DNA of 62,818 nt, taken from contig NZ_LR213774.1 of NCBI RefSeq assembly GCF_900659865.1, positions 1-62,818 of the forward strand. Reading direction: 5' to 3'. The notes beneath the pieces were generated by a model, which saw only the letters and a program-made list of their open reading frames with translations, did not search any database and was not told the origin of the DNA. The position numbers and the translations under genes are program-made. The stretch is from Hyella patelloides LEGE 07179. GTDB taxonomy: Bacteria; Cyanobacteriota; Cyanobacteriia; Cyanobacteriales; Xenococcaceae. Shown here in pieces: positions 1 through 9,417 of the stretch (its first letter is position 1; the number at the start of each line of letters is the position of its first letter).

Positions 1-1
1 G

Positions 2-76
2 CAGGGAGGCATGGCTGCGGGAGTAGTTTCTCTCATGATTGCGATCGCTTTAAATAATAATGCTCAAGTCTCTTAA
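2..76 (+). CDS. C-terminal end of an unidentified protein (cut by window edge)
   Basis: A frame is open from base 2 to a TAA at 74-76. It encodes about 24 residues that are hydrophobic and Ala/Val-rich (MAAGVVSLMIAIALNNN) with an embedded HIP1 octamer, as is common in coding DNA of this genome. Only the C-terminus lies inside the window, so the family cannot be recognised. It could be chance, but codon use and HIP1 placement favour a real gene end. Confidence 0.4.
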   Translation, partial: QGGMAAGVVSLMIAIALNNNAQVS

Positions 77-131
77 CTAAAGCATTCTACCTTATTTTTA
101 ACGTCAAAATTGTTTAAGTCCCGTTAAAAAC

Positions 132-166
132 ACTTCTGACTTCTGACTTCTGACTTCTGACTTCTT
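132..166. repeat. Heptamer short tandem repeat (ACTTCTG x5)
   Basis: Five tandem copies of the heptamer ACTTCTG, the last ending in T, lie between the left-edge gene and pcm. Short tandemly repeated heptamers (STRR type) are common in cyanobacterial intergenic DNA. No function is evident here. Confidence 0.85.
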
Positions 167-332
167 GAACTGTGTAGTGGGCAAGATGAGAAATATGGGA
201 GAGTAATACTGATGTTTTTTTCTTTCTGCTTCCCACCTCCCCTGTGCAACGAAATAAAATTTATTTCTTCATTGATTCTTCATTTTTGCTCTCTAGCTTA
301 AAGATAGAGATAAATTAATGAAGGATAAAAAA

Positions 333-1001
333 ATGAATTCCCAGTTTGTACCAGATCTGCATCAAACTACCACAGAGCAATTTGAGTTGCAGCGTAGGCA
401 AATGGTAGAATATCAAATACGCGATCGCGAGATTAAAGATGAACGAGTTTTAGCAGCTATGTCTCAAGTACCTCGTCATCAATTTGTTGATTCATGTTGC
501 AGAGATTTAGCCTACAGCGATCGCCCATTAACCATCGGTCATCATCAAACTATCTCGCAACCTTACATCGTGGCTTACATGACCCAAGCTGCCGAGATTG
601 ATTCTAATGATAAGGTGTTAGAAATTGGAACTGGCTGTGGGTATCAAGCAGCAATACTAGGAGAGATAGCTAAACAAGTCTATTCCATCGAGATTATCCC
701 CCAACTGGCGGAAAGAGCGAATCGAACCCTCAATCAACTGGGTTACGAAAACATTGAAGTAAAAACTGGTGATGGCTATCAAGGCTGGACAGAACACGCT
801 CCTTACGATGCAATTATCGTCACTGCTGCTCCAGAAAACATTCCTCACGCCTTAATCGAACAGCTAGCAATTAAGGGAAAAATGGTGATTCCTGTGGGTA
901 CATGGCATCAAGACATAGTTGTGCTGACTAAAACAGAAGAGACAATAATCAAGAAAAAAACTATTCCCGTTCGTTTTGTCCCGATGACAAGAAAATCCTA
1001 G
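333..1001 (+). CDS. pcm: Protein-L-isoaspartate O-methyltransferase
   Basis: SAM-dependent cytosolic enzyme that methylates isoaspartyl residues in aged proteins and so starts their repair. The PCMT signatures are visible: the SAM-binding loop VLEIGTGCGYQAA, the downstream VTAAPENIP segment, and the RFVPM motif near the C-terminus. QMVEYQIRDR and the RHQFVD region near the N-terminus are also typical. The length of about 222 residues matches the family. ATG 333 is preferred because AAGGA sits 7 nt upstream. An in-frame ATG at 318 would add five residues. The gene is convergent with the SIMPL gene, whose stop lies 19 nt beyond this one. Identification is secure. Confidence 0.93.
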   Translation: MNSQFVPDLHQTTTEQFELQRRQMVEYQIRDREIKDERVLAAMSQVPRHQFVDSCCRDLAYSDRPLTIGHHQTISQPYIVAYMTQAAEIDSNDKVLEIGTGCGYQAAILGEIAKQVYSIEIIPQLAERANRTLNQLGYENIEVKTGDGYQGWTEHAPYDAIIVTAAPENIPHALIEQLAIKGKMVIPVGTWHQDIVVLTKTEETIIKKKTIPVRFVPMTRKS

Positions 1002-1019
1002 GGATTTGTCTAGATGAGT

Positions 1020-1769
1020 TTAATTCATGCCAAACTGAACCGACACAACTGCGGTAATATCTTTCTCTAAAGAAGATGTGTCATAAATGCCATAATTGCT
1101 CACATCCGTTGAGTTGCGAGACGTAATTTGAAATACCCCCGTCTTGGCACTTCGTACCGCACCGACCTGATTTTCCGCGCTACTGGCGATCGCTTCAGCC
1201 CTGGCTTTGGCATCTTTGGTTGCTTCGGCTACCATCTCGACTCGTAGTTTATTTAGTTGGGTGTAAAGATATTCAGGGGGTTCAGAAACCAAGTTAATTC
1301 CTTCGTTGATTAGTTCGGTCGATTGCTGAGATAGTTCTGCATATTGCTCTACCTCATCTGAGCGAATTTCTATGGTTTGACTCAAACGATAGGCTAATAT
1401 TTGACCAGTCTCACGTCCATTGGCAGTCACCTCTGGGAGCGCATTAGTTCGGATGGCACTCAAAGTGATGGCATCATCAGGCACTTGTTTTTCTGCCAAA
1501 TAGTCTTGTACTAACTCTATCTGACGTTCCAGGTTTTGGTAAGCAGTTTTAGCGGTTGCTTCTTGGCTAGATACAGAGAGACGTAAAATGATGTAGTCTG
1601 ACTTAATGGGTCGTTTGGCAGAGCCAGTTACTACAAGAACATCATTGGCTTGTTTGAATTCACTAATTGCCTTGGCGAAAATGAAAGAACTAGCAACCAA
1701 GGAAAGAGATAGTACAGTTAATCCAGCAAATAGAGACGGAGTACGCTCCAATGAAGAAGGATCTTTCAT
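1020..1769 (-). CDS. SIMPL domain (DUF541) membrane-anchored or secreted protein
   Basis: This 249-residue protein has one N-terminal hydrophobic segment (about residues 14-35), an uncleaved anchor or signal peptide that places the rest outside the cytoplasmic membrane. The remainder has the SIMPL/DUF541 layout: VVTGSAKRPIKSDY opening, the YRLSQTIEI strand, a helical stretch with KDAKARAEAIA, and a closing ITAVVSVQF strand. Bacterial SIMPL proteins (BP26/YggE-like) form ring assemblies and are linked to envelope or oxidative stress, but the molecular role is not settled. It is divergent from the DUF3754 gene, with about 118 bp between the start codons. Confidence 0.85.
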   Translation of the reverse strand: MKDPSSLERTPSLFAGLTVLSLSLVASSFIFAKAISEFKQANDVLVVTGSAKRPIKSDYIILRLSVSSQEATAKTAYQNLERQIELVQDYLAEKQVPDDAITLSAIRTNALPEVTANGRETGQILAYRLSQTIEIRSDEVEQYAELSQQSTELINEGINLVSEPPEYLYTQLNKLRVEMVAEATKDAKARAEAIASSAENQVGAVRSAKTGVFQITSRNSTDVSNYGIYDTSSLEKDITAVVSVQFGMN

Positions 1770-1887
1770 CTGTTTTTTCTTCTATAAAAGGTTATCTAAA
1801 TTTAATGACCCTTGCTCCACGAGCTAAGTTCCTCTTCTCTAAATACTTGGTAACAATACTTGGTAAAATTATCTAAAAATTTCTGTT

Positions 1888-3216
1888 ATGGCTGTTTATC
1901 AAAATCGAGAAGCATTTATCCCTCATACTCGACAAGCTTTAATCGCTCTTTGTTTATCCGAGAATAAATTAACTGTTAAAGAAAAAAAGCAATTTGAAGA
2001 GTTTTGTCAAATTTTAGCTGCTTATTATCATTTTAAATTTCATAGCTACCTAGAAAATATTAAGCATAATTATACTCTTTTTAATCCCGATCGCAGTGGG
2101 GAAGTTGCCACTCAATATGATTTAGCCAGCCAAAAAAGTATGACAGAAAATCTCATCCAAGATTTTACTACTATTCTGCAAAAAGCTAACTATTATCCAT
2201 TGTCTAAAGGAGTTTTAAGAAGGGCATTAACAGATGATTCTTTATTTGATTTAAAAACAGAAGTAGATTTTACTGACTTTGAGGAAATGCTTTGTTACTG
2301 TCAGGGAGATATTTACAAAAATATTAAAATTAAAAAATTTTGGCGAACCCAAGAAAAAAGAGTCGATATTTTTGAACGAGTTGTTTTGCTAATTAAGTTT
2401 AAAGAAGAAAAACATTTTAGAAATAAGCCTACTCCTCAAGAAAAACTCGATTTCAAGCCTGGATCTGTTTATATTTATCTCTACAAAAATTTATCTAAAC
2501 TAGATATTGAATTTATTTTTCCTAATGTGCAAATGAGTATGAACTGGAAAGATAGGTTACTTTTTGGGATTCCAGCTATTGGTGCAAGTATTTCTTTAAT
2601 ATTCAGAGTTTTACCACAACTGTTATTAATTGCTGCTGTATTTTTTTATGTATTTCTAGGAGATATCCCCACTTCAGTCATACCAGTAAAAGAAGAAGAA
2701 GTTAGAGAAATAACCCCTTTACTCGTAACGACACTTTCTTTATTGGTTACCTTGGGCGGATTTGCTTTTAAACAATATACTCGCTATAAAAGTAAGCAAA
2801 TCAAATTTCAAAAAAATATTACCGAAACTCTCTTTTTTCGGAATATAGCAAATAATGTAGGAGTATTTCAGTATCTCATTGATGCAGCAGAAGAAGAGGA
2901 ATGCAAAGAGATTATTTTAGTATACTATCATTTATTAACTAGCAATACATTACTGAATTCAGAACAATTAGACAGTAGTATTGAGTTATGGATGGAAGAA
3001 AGAATCGGTAAGAAAATCAATTTTGATATAAATGAGACTATTAAAAATATGGAAGAAATCCGAGGTAAAATCAATATAAATTCAGAGGATAACCCAGAAA
3101 CAACAGAGGTTTATTTACTCAAACAAGATGAGCATAACTATTTACAAGTATTACCTTTAGAGTTAGCAATGAAGGTCATCGATTATGTTTGGGATAATGC
3201 TTTTAGATATGTCTAG
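1888..3216 (+). CDS. DUF3754 (TMEM143-like) membrane protein
   Basis: A 442-residue protein with two hydrophobic segments in the middle (about residues 226-255 and 275-300) flanked by large soluble parts. The signature block YLYKNLSKLDIEFIFPNVQM followed by a hydrophobic GIPAIGAS segment, then ETLFFRNIANNVGVF, is characteristic of DUF3754/TMEM143-type proteins found in cyanobacteria and in organelles of plants and animals. Function is not established. The very AT-rich coding sequence resembles other non-core genes of this window. It is probably an integral cytoplasmic or thylakoid membrane protein. Confidence 0.75.
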   Translation: MAVYQNREAFIPHTRQALIALCLSENKLTVKEKKQFEEFCQILAAYYHFKFHSYLENIKHNYTLFNPDRSGEVATQYDLASQKSMTENLIQDFTTILQKANYYPLSKGVLRRALTDDSLFDLKTEVDFTDFEEMLCYCQGDIYKNIKIKKFWRTQEKRVDIFERVVLLIKFKEEKHFRNKPTPQEKLDFKPGSVYIYLYKNLSKLDIEFIFPNVQMSMNWKDRLLFGIPAIGASISLIFRVLPQLLLIAAVFFYVFLGDIPTSVIPVKEEEVREITPLLVTTLSLLVTLGGFAFKQYTRYKSKQIKFQKNITETLFFRNIANNVGVFQYLIDAAEEEECKEIILVYYHLLTSNTLLNSEQLDSSIELWMEERIGKKINFDINETIKNMEEIRGKININSEDNPETTEVYLLKQDEHNYLQVLPLELAMKVIDYVWDNAFRYV

Positions 3217-3273
3217 ATATTAAGTAATCTCAATCTGATAAATGTTTGCTACACATAAATTAGCTCTAAAGGG

Positions 3274-3356
3274 AGGGTGGGCAATGCACTAAAGTACTAG
3301 CTTTGCGTCGCCCACCCTACAATTCATCTGTTGCATTCTTTCTTCCAATTGATATA
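3274..3356. repeat. Dispersed palindromic repeat, copy 1 (AGGGTGGGC...GCCCACCCT)
   Basis: Terminal inverted 9-mers AGGGTGGGC (3274-3282) and GCCCACCCT (3310-3318) flank a 27-nt core containing GCACTAAAGTA. A tail reads TGTTGCATTC...CCAATT. A second copy in reverse orientation lies at about 28960-29079, with the same ends, the same core and the same tail. This is a dispersed non-coding repeat between two genes. Confidence 0.8.
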
Positions 3357-3419
3357 AGCGGATTTAATTAAATAGACAATGGTTGGGTTAGGTAATAGCG
3401 GTGCGACACTGCTGCATCA

Positions 3420-4103
3420 TCAAAGTGAAGTTTTTTGCCAAATAACTGAATATCGCCAGAACAAATGTTTGGTAATTTTCGCGCCCTTGAAATAACTTGT
3501 ATAAATTTGTTTGACTTGAGATAAAGTCAAATACTCATCCGTATGCAGATGCTCTTTCATTGCTTTGATCGCTTCAGGAGACTGCTTAATGCGACCATTT
3601 TTTGTCAATGAAAATATCCAGTTTAGCGGAACAGCAATAATATCGCTTGAGCTATCTTGTAGATTTTCGTGCTTGAGTAAGTCCAAAATCGCAAGAGTTC
3701 CCCCAGGTTTTAAACTAGCTTTCAAATTAGCTAGTAATTCTGGTTCTGGGACATGATGAAGGGTTGCAATAGAAACAATTGCATCAAAATACTCTCTAGG
3801 AAATTCATAATTTAAAATGTTAGCAATCTGAAAATTTATGTTTTTATACTCTTGGGAATTTGCAAGTGCAATTTCAATTGTTTTGGGTGATAAATCGATC
3901 ACAACCACCTTTTGAGTCTGTTTAGCTAAAAGACGAGAAAATTCTCCTGTTCCACAGCCAATATCGAGAACATTTTCGCAGTGGGATGGTAATTGTTTGA
4001 GTAAGAATTGATGATAGTGATTGTTGTGATTCCATTTTGGTTGTTCGTATAAAGCAATGCGATCAAAATCATGCTTAATTTTTTGAATCACGCTCTTATC
4101 CAT
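3420..4103 (-). CDS. Class I SAM-dependent methyltransferase
   Basis: A 227-residue Rossmann-fold methyltransferase. Motif I is VLDIGCGTGEFSRLL (about residues 45-59), the acidic ribose-binding end of strand 2 is VVIDLSPKTIE, and IVSIATLHHVPEP followed by LKPGGTLAILDLL matches motifs II-III of the Methyltransf_11/25 group. The C-terminal KGAKITKHLFWRYSVIWQK is typical of small-molecule methyltransferases from this clade. The substrate cannot be deduced. It stands alone, with a dispersed repeat downstream and a divergent hypothetical gene upstream. Confidence 0.82.
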   Translation of the reverse strand: MDKSVIQKIKHDFDRIALYEQPKWNHNNHYHQFLLKQLPSHCENVLDIGCGTGEFSRLLAKQTQKVVVIDLSPKTIEIALANSQEYKNINFQIANILNYEFPREYFDAIVSIATLHHVPEPELLANLKASLKPGGTLAILDLLKHENLQDSSSDIIAVPLNWIFSLTKNGRIKQSPEAIKAMKEHLHTDEYLTLSQVKQIYTSYFKGAKITKHLFWRYSVIWQKTSL

Positions 4104-4260
4104 ATAATTTTCAACCTAATCTTATTGATTTGGGTAGTAGTTAGTAGTTAATAGTTTAAGAAATATTACAAAAAGCCAAAATTTTGCGTAGCCTTCGTGT
4201 TTGACTCTGAGAGGTTAATAGGAAATTAATCAAATAAACCTCTTAAAAGGAGATCGAACA

Positions 4261-5019
4261 ATGGCTGAAACAATTAATGTTTCCACTTACGAACTTTTAG
4301 TTAAGCCTATAATCACCCGTGATCAATCCCCCAATCGTACTGTTATTCAGGGTTACTTTTTGACAATCGCCAATCCTAGTTTTAGCAATCTAGAAATACG
4401 ACTGACTTTTACAGCTTTAACACCCAGTTTTGATTCTAGTTCTTTTGCTGCTTTTTGGGATGTCAATGGTGACAATAATCCACTAGCACCAATACCAGTA
4501 TTAATAGGCGAGTCAGAATTTTTACGAAGTTATGAAGTTAATCTTCCAGCATTAGATACAGGTTTATTTTTACTGCTACCAGATGTTCGAGAAGAAGAGG
4601 TTGTCGTTGGCAGAGACACAGAAATTCGTGGCTATGTCACATTGTCAATACCATCTGCTTCATTTACTGATGGAGATAATATGAGAACACTATTGCTTTC
4701 TGCTCAACAGCGAGGCACTTTCTTACCTCAAGGCGATATAGAACCCCCAGATATGGGTGATTTCGATCAGCTTTCCTATAGCTTACCACTGGCAAATGGA
4801 GGCTCCGAAGTGACTCTAGAAGCAGATGTTTTTGCCGTTCTTCCCCCTAGACAAGTAATATTAGATGCCATTGAAAAGAACCCTAGCTTGCTTAGTAGCA
4901 TCAGCAGCGATCCTTTTGTTCAACAAATAAGCAAATTTAATGCTGATGAGCAACGTCAAATACTCAAAGTCTTATTAAAAAGAGTTGATGCTAGACAAGA
5001 GCAAATACAGTCAAGCTAA
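4261..5019 (+). CDS. Hypothetical cyanobacterial protein
   Basis: A 252-residue soluble protein preceded by a strong ribosome binding site (AAAGGAG, 8 nt before the ATG). The first 190 residues look like an all-beta fold (alternating hydrophobic strands with GYFLTIANPSFSNLEIRLTF and RGYVTLSIPS). The last 60 residues are helical, ending in DEQRQILKVLLKRVDARQEQ. There is no signal peptide or membrane segment. I do not recognise the family. A beta-sandwich with a helical tail is what can be seen. A 7-bp hairpin (GCGAGTG at 5065, CACTCGC at 5091) downstream may end its transcript. Confidence 0.7.
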   Translation: MAETINVSTYELLVKPIITRDQSPNRTVIQGYFLTIANPSFSNLEIRLTFTALTPSFDSSSFAAFWDVNGDNNPLAPIPVLIGESEFLRSYEVNLPALDTGLFLLLPDVREEEVVVGRDTEIRGYVTLSIPSASFTDGDNMRTLLLSAQQRGTFLPQGDIEPPDMGDFDQLSYSLPLANGGSEVTLEADVFAVLPPRQVILDAIEKNPSLLSSISSDPFVQQISKFNADEQRQILKVLLKRVDARQEQIQSS

Positions 5020-5311
5020 AAGCTTAATCAAGCCGATAAATCGCATTTTTTGATTGCTTGAAAAGCGAGTGTTTATAAGTCAAATTATGGCACTCGCCTT
5101 ACTAAAGAAAAAACCTGGATTGAGACAAACGTGATTGTTAACTAATACCATTTTTCATCTATTAACAAGAGACGAATGTTTGGAAGCTCAAAGTCTTGAT
5201 GTCACTGAGTTAGTATCAACAATAGTTTTAGTTTTTTTTTAAGAAAAAATAATGTACTATCTATCCAGTGCGCAAGAATTGGGATCAATAAGTAATTAAA
5301 TTGTATTTAAA

Positions 5312-5508
5312 ATGATTATCTTGAAAAAGACAGAAAAATACTTTCGTTTTCAACCTTTTCCCCATAGTTGGGTCGCTATTCATCCTAATCCTAAAGGAGT
5401 CATTCAGTTTGTTGGTAGCTTTTTCGTATTTGGTGCTTTGCCAACCGTATTTTATGATTCCCTTTTATAGATAAAATTTTTGATGAGCTTAAACAACGAA
5501 TCTCTTAA
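5312..5508 (+). pseudogene. DUF1350 family gene remnant (5' end)
   Basis: The frame starting at ATG 5312 reads FQPFPHSWVAIHPNPKGVIQF and then GSFFVFGALPTVFYDSLL before a TAG at 5468-5470. It continues one frame over as DKIFDELKQRIS. This matches the start of cyanobacterial DUF1350 (alpha/beta-hydrolase-like) proteins, which carry SWVAIHPxPKGVIQFxGxxFFG near the N-terminus and are normally several times longer. The rest of the gene is missing, so this is a truncated and frameshifted relic. Confidence 0.6.
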
Positions 5509-5840
5509 TCGAGTATACACAGGAGCGAGTTCCATGGGCTTTAGATGCTGCTGTGGATATTCGAGAATTTTGTATTTTCTCTGGTGTAAATTTGGATTCA
5601 CGTCTACCAATTCGCCGTAAGTTAAGAGTTCATCAGACAGAAGATATATCTCAAGATTAAGAGCTAGCCTATCGACCAAACATCTTAGAGATTGGTGTTC
5701 AAAAATTTGCTTTCAAAATTGAGATTTTAAGTAAACTTATGTATCATTTTCTAGGTCTTGGAAAAGAAAGTGTTAAATTAGTAATTGAAGTTCAAAAGAC
5801 TTCCCTGACAGAAACCACAGGTTTGTTCACATTCGATTAA
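5499..5840 (+). pseudogene. Decayed ORF of unknown family with in-frame stop
   Basis: Directly after the DUF1350 relic one frame encodes a plausible protein segment (YTQERVPWALDAAVDIREFC...) interrupted by TAA at 5658-5660. It then continues as ELAYRPNILEIGVQKFAFK... up to a second TAA near 5840. The continuity of protein-like sequence across the stop suggests a dead gene or gene end. There is no start codon with a ribosome binding site, and no family is recognised. Confidence 0.4.
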
Positions 5841-5884
5841 GGAGAATAAAAAATCTGTTTGATTTAAGATCTGTCTCGTTAAAT

Positions 5885-6045
5885 AAAAACACTAACACTC
5901 AACTAAAAAACTGATATTTCCTTAAATAGAAATGAGGGAGTTAATTTGCTGAAATACCCAACAGTAAAACTCCAGATTAAACTAATTTAAAGAGGAAGTC
6001 TCTCGGTAGTTTTAGCTTGAGTGTTTTTGTTTTGAGAAAAATACT
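5885..6045. repeat. Possible MITE-like element with about 20-bp inverted ends
   Basis: The sequence AAACACTAACACTCAACTAAAA near 5888 (broken up here, ends ACACTCAACTAAAA) is mirrored near 6013-6040 by TTTTAGCTTGAGTGTTTTTG. The enclosed 155 bp has no coding capacity. No clear target duplication was found, so this is only a candidate. Confidence 0.35.
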
Positions 6046-6285
6046 TATAGCAGCACATCAATGGGTTAGAACATTTATGAAATTGACTTTCAAGATAATA
6101 GAAAACAGAAAATGTCTTAACCTCTACTGGTATTGCTATAATTAAAACCTATCCAGTTAGAGAAATAAAACGCAGATTACGAATTTCGCTCTCAAGGGAA
6201 TGCATTACTTACCTTCAATATAAATGCGATACAAGTTCAGTTTCCGCTACCAGCGCAACCATACTCGCTCAGAATTACAATTACA

Positions 6286-6549
6286 GTGAACCTACCAGCA
6301 ACAGCAAATCCTCCACATCTTCTCAATTTTGAATTGGGGACAATTACTTTTACCAGAATTGCCAGTCATATTTACGATCTGTCGCTGTCGAATCGCGATC
6401 GCAATTTTCACTTCTTAGGGCGCATTGAGCAAAAAAGCGATCGCCTTTGGGCAGTAACTTATATTGATTGCCAAACCTGTATGCCTGAATATTTTGATAA
6501 CTGGCAGCAAGCCACTTTATTCTTGGCTAAGCTGGTGTTGAATTGCTAA
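6286..6549 (+). CDS. Small hypothetical protein, possibly N-terminally truncated
   Basis: GTG start, 87 residues, no convincing ribosome binding site. The same frame is open upstream to 6169 and encodes protein-like sequence (NADYEFRSQGNALLTFNINAIQ) without any ATG, GTG or TTG. This suggests that the visible gene is the C-terminal part of a longer, partly lost gene. The C-terminal half (DRLWAVTYIDCQTCMPEYFDNWQQA) contains a CxxC-like pair. HIP1-like GCGATCGC sites inside the frame favour genuine coding sequence. Family unknown. It sits at the end of a decayed stretch. Confidence 0.5.
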   Translation: MNLPATANPPHLLNFELGTITFTRIASHIYDLSLSNRDRNFHFLGRIEQKSDRLWAVTYIDCQTCMPEYFDNWQQATLFLAKLVLNC

Positions 6550-6610
6550 AACCCATTTTATCTGCGACTAAATAACGTCAGTTCGGGTTAAGAAAATTAA
6601 ACGGTTAGGG

Positions 6611-6642
6611 TAGCTATAAGCTATAAGCTATAAGCTATAAGC
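6611..6642. repeat. Heptamer short tandem repeat (AGCTATA)
   Basis: Four and a half tandem copies of the heptamer AGCTATA. The same heptamer or close variants recur near 26200-26268, 29160-29187, 36065-36085, 42970-42985 and 50165-50182. A 14-bp perfect palindrome GTTAACTAGTTAAC follows at 6702-6715. Confidence 0.85.
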
Positions 6643-6820
6643 CCCTCAAAGATTTCGAGAGCGGATCGATTAAAAATTTAACTAGAAAAAGGAATTTTTA
6701 AGTTAACTAGTTAACTGCCTAACAAGGAGTTCAGCTGATCCCGAACTCAGGTTAAATAGCTCCACCTTGTCTTTGATTGACAATCTAGAATAATGCCTCA
6801 ACCGGAAAAAGCAACTGCCT

Positions 6821-8830
6821 TTATTTCCTTCCTGCTGAATATTGCAACTGATAACTAAAGCTGAGCAACTTTAACCATAAACTGGGATATTTTTCTTCTA
6901 GCCAAGATTGAGAATCTTTAAGCCAAGCAGGAAACCAACTAATAAATAGTGATTTACGGGCAGAATCTAAAGTAAATGCCCAATAAGAGCCTAACCACTG
7001 CAATAAATCCCTGCTACCTGCCATTTGCCAGATCCACCATAGTAAAGTGGGGTTTTTTCTCGCAGCAACTAATGCAAGTCTGGTAAACATCCACCAGTTT
7101 GTACGATCTTTAATAAAGGTGTTGGCAACTTCGGGGGGTTGTTCTTCCAATAAACCGAAGAAGGTATTTAACATTGAGTTAACACGCTGAGGCGGTAGTA
7201 CTTGATGGGTAGGTACCATCATTCCTTTAGAAAAGAGCCAAGTAACCGAAATATTACTTTGATAAGCACGAATTTGACTGAGATGTTCGGAGGTTAAAAG
7301 ATCGTGTTTTAAAGCTGTATCCAGTAGAGTAGTGAGACGATCTAAGTTGCGTACTAATGAGCCAAAACCAGTAAAAATAAGGGGAGATTGTAAGGAAGCT
7401 GCATCCCCAATAGCTAGTATGCGATCGTAAGCTACATTGCGATCGCTACTACTGGTGCTAAAATGTCCTGGTATATAACCGAAGGTAGCTTTTTTCCAAA
7501 CTAACTCATCCATATTACAACGACGGTATTCTGGCACTATAGTAAAAAAGTCTTCGTACATCTCTAATAGTGAACCAGGGTTGTCAGGATGGACTTGATG
7601 GTAGTGGAAGAGATAAAAAGTTAATTCTCCATTACCTGCGGGAAACAATTCCCATATTAGCTGTCTTCCTCTAGAGATATCACCGTGGGAGTTCAAGACA
7701 TCCCCGTATTGTTCATCCCATACTTCGGGTGCAATCCCGCTTTCGATAACTGCGCCTACGGTGGGACATACGCTATCAAAGGCTCGTTTTCCGTTCAATT
7801 GCCAAGCTATAGGAGACGCTGTACCCATTGCATCCAATAATAGTCTTCCTGTGGCTTGTTTATGCTCTTTTGTAGGTAGATGAGTTAATTCCAAGCTAAC
7901 TCCGTTGTGGGCAATATCAGCTTTGATAAATTCGGTTTCGTCCCAAATTTCCCCTCCAGCCGATAATAGTTTATCTCCGCAAAATTCAAGTAGTTTTTCG
8001 GCATCAATGGCAATATTTAATACTTCAGGAGTGTGTAAAACTTTTGCTTTGAGGTGTTCGGGATTGTAAGCATCAAAAAACTTATTAAAGCCATCTACGT
8101 ATTCTGCTGCAATAACATTTTCAAATTCTTTAGGGGTAAACAAACCTAAGTTGATTAAACTTTGAAATTCATCACGAGAAATATTCCATTCTCGATTCAT
8201 TCTGCCAAAAGGTAATCTTTCTAACAATAAAACACGATAACCTTTTTGTGCCATTACCGCAGCGTGTATTACTCCCAATGCACCACCAATATAAATTAAA
8301 TCGTAATCTGGGGTAATACTTTGTTTTTCCTGATTGCTAAAAATAACCTTTTTGGGTTGCTGCGGGTTGTTAACACTTTCGCGCCATCTTTGTTCCCACC
8401 AATAAACCCGATTCAGATCGTATTCTCCGTTAGGAAATTTTTGGAAATATTTAACTGTCTGAGGATACTCCGCTACTAAAGCTTCAAATATTGATTGTTG
8501 AGATAGCTCTATTTTTGGAGGTACGGGATAGTTAGGAGGAAATGCTTGGCGAATATCGGCAACTAATCGATTTTTAATTTGAGAAATTGTATTTTTCGGT
8601 AGAGTATTTTTTTCTTCACAAGAATCCCACAAAAATATCTTAAGGTATGTTGTACGTTGTAATTGCCAAACAAAAATTGATAGTTCACCACTATGCTGTG
8701 GTGTAAATTGTAAGCGAATACCGTCAGGAGTTACTACTTTAGTGGTAGTGGGTTGCCATGTTTGCTGTAACCAGTCACGAACTCGATTGATGTGGGGAGT
8801 AGGAACTTCTAGATAGAAAATCTCTTGCAT
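6821..8830 (-). CDS. cruA: CruA-type lycopene cyclase (FAD-dependent oxidoreductase family)
   Basis: A 669-residue member of the CruA/CruP group, which cyclises lycopene ends to beta-ionone rings in carotenoid synthesis of many cyanobacteria. After a roughly 175-residue N-terminal region, a dinucleotide-binding segment reads DYDLIYIGGALGVIHAAVMAQKG (split here), followed by the strongly conserved GRMNREWNISRDEFQSLI. A second FAD motif is seen in ILAIGDAASLQSPLIFTGFGS. NREWNISRDEF with FDAYNPEHLKA suggests CruA rather than its paralogue CruP, which usually has GREQEWNISR. CruP is the main alternative. The gene is monocistronic, and the ATG lies at a normal position with about 160 bp to the divergent small gene. 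Confidence 0.75.
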   Translation of the reverse strand: MQEIFYLEVPTPHINRVRDWLQQTWQPTTTKVVTPDGIRLQFTPQHSGELSIFVWQLQRTTYLKIFLWDSCEEKNTLPKNTISQIKNRLVADIRQAFPPNYPVPPKIELSQQSIFEALVAEYPQTVKYFQKFPNGEYDLNRVYWWEQRWRESVNNPQQPKKVIFSNQEKQSITPDYDLIYIGGALGVIHAAVMAQKGYRVLLLERLPFGRMNREWNISRDEFQSLINLGLFTPKEFENVIAAEYVDGFNKFFDAYNPEHLKAKVLHTPEVLNIAIDAEKLLEFCGDKLLSAGGEIWDETEFIKADIAHNGVSLELTHLPTKEHKQATGRLLLDAMGTASPIAWQLNGKRAFDSVCPTVGAVIESGIAPEVWDEQYGDVLNSHGDISRGRQLIWELFPAGNGELTFYLFHYHQVHPDNPGSLLEMYEDFFTIVPEYRRCNMDELVWKKATFGYIPGHFSTSSSDRNVAYDRILAIGDAASLQSPLIFTGFGSLVRNLDRLTTLLDTALKHDLLTSEHLSQIRAYQSNISVTWLFSKGMMVPTHQVLPPQRVNSMLNTFFGLLEEQPPEVANTFIKDRTNWWMFTRLALVAARKNPTLLWWIWQMAGSRDLLQWLGSYWAFTLDSARKSLFISWFPAWLKDSQSWLEEKYPSLWLKLLSFSYQLQYSAGRK

Positions 8831-8994
8831 TGGGAATTATTAATATAACCTTAAGAAAAATCGATATTTGTGGAAATCAAGTTTAAGTCTACTGACTTAA
8901 CTGATATTAATGTCAAGTCCTTTGATCTTAATCTACCAATATTCATGCAGCAGAAGATAAACATTGTTAATTTTAGAGTAAGAGCCAGTTTAAG

Positions 8995-9225
8995 ATGAAT
9001 TATCCCATCCCAGATAATCCAGAAGCAATTTCAGCTTTAGGGAAAAAGTCAATTACAGAAGAAATTATTGCAGTTGCAATTGCAGGAGTAGTCAAGATTG
9101 CTCGTCAACAAGGGCAATCTCTAGAAGATTTACAAGCTGAAATTTTACAGGATGACCGCATTTTAGATATTGTACAACGGCGTTGGTTAAAAGATTTAAT
9201 TATAAAAGCCTGGGATATAGTATAA
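8995..9225 (+). CDS. Small conserved-looking hypothetical protein
   Basis: A 76-residue soluble helical protein (ITEEIIAVAIAGVVKIARQQ, then SLEDLQAEILQDDRILDIVQRRWLKDLI). There is no membrane segment of convincing length and no motif I can assign. GAGTAAGAG upstream is a weak ribosome binding site. It is divergent from cruA with a 164-bp shared promoter region. Amphipathic helices suggest a small regulatory or scaffold protein, but no function is claimed. Confidence 0.6.
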   Translation: MNYPIPDNPEAISALGKKSITEEIIAVAIAGVVKIARQQGQSLEDLQAEILQDDRILDIVQRRWLKDLIIKAWDIV

Positions 9226-9417
9226 TTGGACAGATATGAGTAGAAGAAACACTATCTATACGAGATATAGATAAAAATCTATACAAAATCCAAGAAAAAT
9301 AGATATAATAGAATGTATAGTAAAGTTTTCTTCTACTGGGAAAATTTTACTTATGACCATAAAGACTTCTACAAAGAAGTTCTGGTTGCAATTTTATTCC
9401 TTCATAACAAGCCTACA

